NCBI GenBank assembly: GCA_000333855.2
Contig: AOFS02002768.1
Location: 5,001 to 17,500 of the forward strand
Source of the DNA: Endotrypanum monterogeii
Taxonomy: Eukaryota; Euglenozoa; Kinetoplastea; Trypanosomatida; Trypanosomatidae
Length of the DNA: 12,500 nt
Direction of reading: 5' to 3'
The notes below the pieces were generated by a model. That model was not told the origin of the DNA and made no database searches. It saw nothing but the letters and a program-made list of their open reading frames with translations. A program made the position numbers and the translations under genes. How positions within the stretch are numbered: the first letter of the stretch is position 1; every line of letters begins with the position of its first letter. Shown here one piece after another: positions 6,957 through 12,500 of the stretch.

Positions 6957-8596
6957 AAAAATAAAAATAAAGATTGTCAAAAATATATAAAAAAAACAAA
7001 ACAAAAACATAAAATTAAAAATAAATAGTCTAAAACAATATGAGCAAAATCAACGAGTAGTAAATATAATACCATCACGCAAGGAAGTCAAGTAGAAAAA
7101 TAAAAAAAACAGTAAAGATTAAAAACAAAAAGACTAACAAAAAAAAGACAGTAATCTCAAAATAAGAGAACACAAAATAAAGCACAGAGAAAAAGGATCA
7201 AAGATGCTAAAAGAAGCATACCGTAAAGCATAAATGAACTTCAAAATAAAAAAGCAACAGGATAATCAGAAATTCTTCTAGGAAATGCATACATTCCAAG
7301 GCTGTGCATAGGAAAAAAAACCATATTCGAACCAATAAAAAGAGTACAAATAAAATAAAACATTCAAAATAAATATAATTCTATAGGAAGTCATTTTGCT
7401 AAGAAATGGATAAAACCAGTAAAAAAACCAACAGCTGCACCTAAAGATAAGACATAATGAAAGTGACCAACAACAAAATAAGTATCATGTAGCATTATAT
7501 CAATTCCAACATTCGATAGCACTAATCCTGTGACGGCACCAGTTAGAAACATAAAAATAAACATGAAAACAAAATATATTTCAAAAGTGATTATCATGTC
7601 AGTATATAAAAAGCTATAAATCCAATTAAAAAGTTTAACACAAGTAGGTAACCCAATTAGAACTGAAACACTACCAAAATAAGCTCTAGAGTCTACATCC
7701 ATACCAACTACAAACATATGGTGCGCTCAAACAAACATACCTAATACAGCAATTAAAATCATAGAGTAAATCATAGCCACTGCACTAAAAACACAACGAA
7801 ATCCAACAACTTCAATAATAGTCGAAATAAGACCAAAGACAGGAAGTAATATAATATAGACTTCAGGGTGACCAAAGAATCAAAATAAGTGTTGAAAAAG
7901 AATTAAATCACCACCACCAACAACATCATAAAATGATGTATTAAAGTTTCTATCACAAAGAATAAGAGTTACACCACCAGCTAATACGGGTAAACTTATA
8001 ATTAAAAGTAATGCTGTAATCAAAGATGCTCAAATAAAAAGCGATCAAGATAAAAAGCTAAAAAATTTTCTACGACAGCAAAATAAAGTACCTAATAAGT
8101 TTATAGAATTAAGAATACTAGACACACCAAGTAAATGTACAGCAAACATGGCAAAATCGCAAGCTAGACTAGAATGGAAGTCTACACAAATTAATGTAGG
8201 ATATAAAGTCCATCCAACACCCATACCCTCTTCGGTTAAAAAACCACTAACAATACATCCAAAACCAGCAAGATACATCCAAAAACTCATATTATTTAAT
8301 CGTGGAAAAACCATATCAGGAAATCCAGCCATAACAGGAACGAAATAGTTTACAAGACCACCCATCATAACAGGCATTATAAAAGCAAAAACCATTATTA
8401 AACCATGCGATGTAATCAAAACATTATAAAATTGATAGTCACCAAATAAAACACCACAACCAATTAAAGATAGTTCAAGACGTATAAATAATGAATACAC
8501 ATATCCTACAAATCCGGATAAAATTGCAACTAAAAGATAACATAAACCAATCATTTTATGAGAAACACTTAAACATACTAAACAAAGTCAAAACAT
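6947..8596 (-). CDS. COI: Cytochrome c oxidase subunit I
   Basis: COI is the haem a / haem a3-CuB catalytic subunit of complex IV. The minus-strand frame is open from ATG at 8594-8596 to TAA at 6947-6949, giving 549 residues, with UGA as Trp and no editing. The N-terminus reads [14 protein letters not shown] before the second Met at 8554; I prefer the upstream Met because that extension is conserved in related maxicircles as I recall them. Ligand motifs are all visible: [13 protein letters not shown] (haem a His), [14 protein letters not shown] (CuB His and the cross-linked Tyr), [12 protein letters not shown] (His-His) and [17 protein letters not shown] at about 7452-7488 (haem a3 and haem a His). 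Its last 10 bases overlap the end of MURF2 on the other strand. Confidence 0.98.
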
Positions 8597-8645
8597 TTTA
8601 AAATAAACTAAGTTGTATAAAAATACTAAATATTAATTTAAATTT
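8597..8645. other. Spacer between COI and CR4
   Basis: About 50 A/T-rich bases upstream of COI on its strand. Nothing is recognisable here apart from the likely 5' leader of COI and the 3' end of the CR4 transcript. Confidence 0.5.
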
Positions 8646-8838
8646 AAATAACCATAGCCTTTCCGCTCTCGTCTTTCTTCCCTATTCTTCTGTTTTCTCC
8701 CCTCCAAACCTCTCTTCTCCCCCCTTCCTCACTTAATTTTCCCCATCTTTCCGATCCCTTCTCTCAATTTCCCTCCCAAATCCCTGCTCTTCCATACTCA
8801 ATCTTATTTATCCCCTAAATCTCTCCCTGTTTTCTAAT
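8646..8838 (-). CDS. CR4: CR4 cryptogene (pan-edited; unassigned membrane protein)
   Basis: The plus strand switches abruptly to C- and T-rich sequence (ctcccctccaaacctctc, ctccccccttcctcac, ccgatcccttctctc), so the minus strand is the G/A-rich, U-poor sense strand. No open frame exists. Both the composition and the position between COI and ND4 fit C-rich-region gene 4, pan-edited into a hydrophobic protein. Complex I membership has been suggested but cannot be judged from unedited DNA. The boundaries come from the composition change and are good to a few tens of bases. Confidence 0.8.
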
Positions 8839-8876
8839 TTACTATTTATAGTCATATCAACAAATAAAAAATAAAA

Positions 8877-8925
8877 ACATGATTCAGTCAAAATATAAAG
8901 ATAAAATTAAATTAGAGTAATTAAG
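8877..8925 (+). ncRNA. gMURF2: Probable maxicircle guide RNA gene for MURF2
   Basis: The plus-strand sequence acatgattcagtc (8877-8889) is complementary to MURF2 bases 5924-5936 over 13 consecutive positions: 11 Watson-Crick pairs and 2 G:U. This is a typical anchor just 3' of a pre-edited domain. The next approximately 36 bases are only A, G and T (U), as required for a guiding region. Decoding them inserts 4 U, then G5923, 1 U, A5922, 5 U, A5921 and so on, creating AUG-UUU-UGA in frame with the encoded MURF2 protein. It sits in the gap between CR4 and ND4, close to the ND4 start; I recall a MURF2 guide near ND4 in Leishmania tarentolae. The 3' limit is approximate. Confidence 0.85.
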
Positions 8926-8932
8926 TATTAAA

Positions 8933-10246
8933 GTGTTTAAATTTTGTTTAATTTTATTTAATTATTTAATTTTATGTCTAGTAATATTCTTAATATTTAT
9001 TAATTATAGTTTTTGTTTTGCAATACAATTTAATTACATTTATATAAATATATATTTAAATTATATAAATTTATGATTTATATTTTTTATGGGATTAATA
9101 GTATATTTTTTAATATTTTTATTATCTAGAAAATTAGTGTCTTATAATAAATATTTTTATGTTTTGTGTACATATATGTTTATATATTTAGATGTTGTAT
9201 TAATTATTTTAATAGATGACTTTATGTGTTTTATGGTTTTATTTGAAAGTTTATTTTTCCCAATATGTTTTGTTAGTCTATTCTTTAATTTTAATAATAG
9301 ATTTATATTTGCAATTTTTTATTTAGTAATTTTTAGTTCTTTAAGTTCAATAATGTGTATAATGATTTGTATAATTATTATTTTTCATTTTAATATATTA
9401 AATTTACAAAGTTTTATTGACATTTGTATTTTTGATAGTCTTTATTTAGGAATTTATATTTGAATATTATTATTCATTATGTTTGCTATAAAATATCCAA
9501 TATGACCCTTACATATCTGATTACCAGAGATGCATGTAGAAGTGAATACAGAAATGAGTGTATTATTAGCAAGTGTAGTGTTAAAAATAGGTTTTTTTGG
9601 AGTGTATAAGTTTTTATTTTTAAGTTTTAACCAACTATCTATTTGATTTTTAGGTTTCATTGATTGTCTAATAATGATAGGCTTAACTTTTTTATCTATT
9701 ATTTTATTATTTTTGAGTGATTATAAAAAAATCATTGCTAATTGATCTGTAATACACACAGGAATGGGATTAATTTTATTATGACATAATGATATACTTT
9801 TTTTAGGATTATTAATTTTTTGTAATTTATCACATATAATAAGTTCATCTTTTATGTTTATAATGGTGGGTTATATGTATGATAATTATGGTTTAAGGAT
9901 ATTTTTATTAATGGTATCTTTTTTTGGAATTAGTTTATGAAGTTCTTTATTTTTAGGAATATTTTTATTTAATATAGATTTCCCTTTTATGTTATTATTT
10001 TATGTTGATATATTTTTATTATATGGTCTAATATCATTATCTTTTATTTATATCTGTTGTTTTTATATTATAGTATTAGCTGTTTTTATATCATCAATAT
10101 ATATTTATATGTGTTTAAGTTTTTTTTCTTTTGTCTGATTAGATAAATATTTACGTCTAGATTTAACTATAAATGATATATATTTATATTTTATAGTGAG
10201 TACAATGACAATGTCATTTTTTTATTTAATTTATTTATTATTTTAA
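8933..10246 (+). CDS. ND4: NADH dehydrogenase subunit 4
   Basis: ND4 is a proton-pumping antiporter-like subunit of complex I. The frame is open from 8921, after a TAA at 8918, to TAA at 10244-10246 with UGA = Trp. Signatures include YPIWPLHIWLPEMHVEVNTE (about 9496-9555; family L-P-L-H-x-W-L-P-x-A-H-V-E-A-P), then SVLLASVVLKIGFFGVYKF, and DYKKIIANWSVIHTGMGL (family K-K/R-x-I-A-x-S-S-V-x-H-x-G). The first in-frame ATG is at 9089, which would remove about 50 residues of hydrophobic N-terminus. I therefore prefer the non-ATG start GTG at 8933 (437 residues), with ATT at 8927 as an alternative. No editing is needed. The start lies a few bases after the MURF2 guide gene. Confidence 0.95.
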
Positions 10247-10254
10247 AAACACTA

Positions 10255-10440
10255 TTTTTATTTATCCAAATCCGGTCTCTAAACATCTCTTCTCCCCCAT
10301 TTTTCCAAATCCCCCCCTTTTAAAACCTTAGTAAATCCCTTCTGCAAAACTTCCTAGCAAAAAACCCCGTGTTCTGTCTTCCCTGTCTCAAAAACCGCTC
10401 TGCAAAAACTCTTTTCCCTCTTTACCCACTAATACCTATC
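10255..10440 (-). CDS. ND3: ND3 (CR5) cryptogene, pan-edited
   Basis: Directly after the ND4 stop the plus strand is C-rich (ctcttctcccccat, a run of seven C at about 10312-10318, ccctcttta), so the sense strand is minus and is G/A-rich without an open frame. This is the composition of a pan-edited gene, in the position of C-rich-region gene 5, whose edited product has been identified as complex I subunit ND3. The protein itself cannot be read here. It diverges from RPS12: the base skew flips between about 10440 and 10490, which probably holds both 5' leaders. Confidence 0.8.
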
Positions 10441-10484
10441 GACCATTTGTAAAATAAAAGCGTGAATTTTTTTGAGTTTTTGAG

Positions 10485-10665
10485 TTTGCTTGTTTTATAG
10501 GGAAAAGCCGCGAACCAAGCTCCGGAATCGACGGGATTTTGCGAAGAAGAAAAGAGGTTTGTTTTGCTTTTGGAGGCACCTTTAGTTGAAGGAATTTTTT
10601 GGGGGGAGATTTGCCAGGAGAAAAATTTCACGGAGTTTGTTTTCGTAAGCTTTATTTAAATAAAA
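10485..10665 (+). CDS. RPS12: Ribosomal protein S12 (uS12m) cryptogene, pan-edited
   Basis: This encodes the decoding-centre protein uS12 of the mitochondrial small ribosomal subunit, readable only after editing. The stretch is G-rich on the plus strand (gccgcgaaccaagctccgg, a run of six G near 10601) and unusually GC-rich for the window. The 3' end is already encoded: 10602-10646 reads GGDLPGEKFHGVCFRK, matching the conserved D-L-P-G-V-x-Y/F-x-x-V-R segment of S12. The 3' limit of editing should therefore lie at about 10600-10620. The upstream fragment ccaagctccggaatcg is where the conserved P-N-S-A loop should arise after U insertion. The unedited tail shares its frame with ND5 and has no stop before it, so the stop depends on editing. 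Both boundaries are approximate. Confidence 0.85.
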
Positions 10666-12470
10666 TTAAAATAAATTTAATAGAATTATTACTAAATTAT
10701 GTTTTTATTTTTTTTATAATATTTTTTTTATTTGGTTTTTTATTTGGTATATTTTTTTTAGGAAGGCATATATTAAGTTTTTGATTATCAATAATTTTAT
10801 GTGTATTTTTAGGTTTATCTACAGTTTTTAGTTGCTTTTGTTTAAGTATTTGTGTGTATGGGTATTGTTTTTATGATTTTTGTCTAATCCTAATGCTAGA
10901 TTTTTGTTTTGTTTGATTATCATTTTATTGTAATGGATTTTATATGTTTATTTTATATTTAATAGATCTTGTTTTTTGTTTTATAATTTTTTATGCTTTT
11001 TATTATATGTATTTTGATGTAATGCTTGCAAGATTTTTTCATATTTTTTGATGATTTGTTATATGTATGAATTTTTTTATTTTATCATATGATTTTTTGA
11101 CAGCATACTGTGGTTGAGAATTATTAGGCTTATTTTCTTTTTTTTTAATATCTTATTTTTGATATAGATTTTATGCAATTAAATTTGGATTTAAAGCTTT
11201 TTTTATAAGTAAAATCGGTGATATTTTATTGTTATTATCCTTTACATTAGTATTTTATGTAAATGGCTATTGTGTAATTACATTTTATTTTGTAACTTTT
11301 TTGTGCGTAGATTACTTTTTAATTATATTTGTAATTTTTTTGTTAATATTATGCGCATTTACTAAATCCACACAATTTGGCTTGCATATATGGCTACCAG
11401 ATGCAATGGAAGGACCCATCCCAGTTTCAGCTTTAATACATGCCGCCACATTAGTAGTTTGTGGAATATTATTAGTTAGTTTTGTATTTTGGTGCTTTGA
11501 TTTTTGATTTTGTTATTTTTATGCTTTAATCGGTTGATCTAGTTTAATTTTATTAATGATGAGTTTATGTGTATTTTATAATTTTGATGTTAAAAGATAT
11601 GTAGCTTTTAGTACAATATGTCAAATAAGTTTTTCTATGTTTTGTTGTTTATGTTTAGACTTATATGTAGGATGTTTATTTTTTTGTTATCATATGTTTT
11701 ATAAAGCAACATTATTTATTGTTTTAGGTGTGTGAATCCATTTTTTTTTTGGTTTGCAAGACGTCAGATGTTATTTTTTTACATATTTTTGCGGCGCTAT
11801 ATTAGCACGAATGTTATTAATTTTTGCTTTATTAAATTCATGTTCTTTATGATTTTTATGTGGATTTTATTGTAAAGATTTATTACTTTGTTTATTAATG
11901 CTAATTTCATTTTTTTTTGTTTTAGAATTTTTATGTATATGCTTATTTTTTATATTTTTTACAGTCATATATAATTATTTTTTATTATTTTTTTTATGTT
12001 TTGTATTTAAGTGTTTTTGTTTAGTAGATACGTTATTTTTATTATTTGATTTTGAGTGTTGTTTAATATATTGTACATGTTGTTTGTATATGTGTTTTAT
12101 ATTATTATTTTTTGTGTTAGACTTTTTATATGTTTTTGTATTTTCAAGTTATTGTCTATTCTGGTCGTTTTATTTATACTATGCAACCTTTTTTGATATA
12201 GCTATATTTACTGTATTTATTATGCTTTCATTAAGTTTTATATATTATGGTTGTATATTATTTTATTTTTTTAATGTCGATTGTATTATGTTTTTTTGAA
12301 GAATTTTTTTAATAGTAGGTATGTTATTATTAATTATAATATTTTCAGCTTGATATTTTGCTTGTTTTTATATTTATATGTGTTTATTTGTATGGAATAT
12401 TGTTATATACTTTAGATATAATTTAAAATATTGTTTATTTTTTTGTCTTTTATTTTTAATATACATTTAA
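10665..12470 (+). CDS. ND5: NADH dehydrogenase subunit 5
   Basis: ND5 is the distal proton-pumping subunit of complex I, with the lateral helix. The frame runs to TAA at 12468-12470, with UGA as Trp and no editing required. Conserved segments in order: [39 protein letters not shown] followed by [17 protein letters not shown] (about 11367-11480, nearly the textbook ND5/Nqo12 signature); [14 protein letters not shown]; and FYKATLFIV. No in-frame ATG lies near the expected N-terminus. I chose ATT at 10665 (601 residues); ATA at 10671 or 10680 would also serve. The frame is open further upstream, through the RPS12 tail, so the start cannot be set by a stop codon. Confidence 0.95.
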
Positions 12471-12500
12471 AATTAAAATTAAAAATTAGAATAAAAATAT
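12471..12500. other. Start of the region after ND5
   Basis: Thirty A/T-only bases apart from one G follow the ND5 stop, with short near-repeats of aaaatta. In maxicircles the non-coding divergent region begins here; too little is in the window to say more. Confidence 0.5.

Noticed and set aside
8148..8348. 66-residue plus-strand open frame inside COI
   Set aside because: It is the antisense of a strongly conserved part of COI and has no features of its own.
9454..9660. 68-residue minus-strand open frame inside ND4
   Set aside because: It is antisense to the conserved ND4 segment with LHIWLPEMHVEV; Lys/Asn-rich composition is what antisense of a T-rich gene gives.
10422..10631. 69-residue minus-strand frame across RPS12
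   Set aside because: It is antisense to the G-rich RPS12 cryptogene, whose S12 motif is on the plus strand. The frame is by-product composition (Ser/Lys/Pro).
1..12500. tRNA or rRNA genes, CRISPR arrays, insertion sequences
   Set aside because: No cloverleaf-like or rRNA-like sequence, regular spaced repeats or transposase was seen. Trypanosomatid mitochondria import tRNAs and the maxicircle rRNAs lie outside this window.

Overview
This is a block of maxicircle (mitochondrial, kinetoplast) DNA from a trypanosomatid flagellate. The identification rests on four things. The strands are extremely T- or A-rich and the proteins are rich in Phe, Leu and Cys. UGA is read as Trp throughout. The gene order ND7 - COIII - CYb - ATP6 - MURF1/ND2 - CR3 - ND1 - COII - MURF2 - COI - CR4 - ND4 - ND3 - RPS12 - ND5 is the one I know for these maxicircles. 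Genes that are complete in the DNA alternate with short G-rich cryptogenes whose reading frame exists only after uridine insertion/deletion RNA editing. COIII is edited only at its 5' end, ATP6 only in its 5' part, and the end of ND7 is directly encoded. That is the Leishmania/Crithidia/Leptomonas (Leishmaniinae) pattern; in T. brucei these genes are edited throughout. I do not name a species.

Layout. 1-184: end of ND7 (+). 215-1074: COIII (+), 5'-edited. 1151-2233: cytochrome b (+), 5'-edited. 2262-2874: ATP6 (+), 5'-edited, with a frame break. 2883-4193: MURF1/ND2 (-), convergent with ATP6. 4196-4308: CR3 cryptogene (+). 4312-5253: ND1 (-). 5259-5887: COII (+), with the classical editing frameshift and a guide RNA in cis just after it. 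5911-6956: MURF2 (+), 5'-edited, with a frame break. 6947-8596: COI (-), overlapping the end of MURF2. 8646-8838: CR4 cryptogene (-). 8877-8925: a probable guide RNA gene for MURF2. 8933-10246: ND4 (+). 10255-10440: ND3/CR5 cryptogene (-). 10485-10665: RPS12 cryptogene (+). 10665-12470: ND5 (+). The rRNAs, ND8, ND9, MURF5 and the divergent repeat region are outside the window.

Function. The genes supply core membrane subunits of complex I (ND1, ND2, ND4, ND5, ND7, ND3 and perhaps CR3/CR4), complex III (CYb), complex IV (COI-III) and ATP synthase (ATP6), plus ribosomal protein uS12 (RPS12) and MURF2, whose role I do not know. No tRNA genes are seen, as expected because trypanosomatid mitochondria import them. 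Packing is very tight: genes abut or overlap on both strands and no stretch over 300 bases lacks a gene.

Most interesting points. The editing machinery can be read directly in two places: the COII cis-guide, and a trans-guide between CR4 and ND4 whose 13-bp anchor matches the MURF2 pre-edited domain and whose decoded edit creates an in-frame AUG. ATP6 and MURF2 each have an unexplained frame break inside the normally unedited part; the one in ATP6 coincides with a 24-nt direct repeat of 46-nt period. COI and MURF2 share a perfect 10-bp palindrome that encodes Tyr-Met-stop for both genes on opposite strands.
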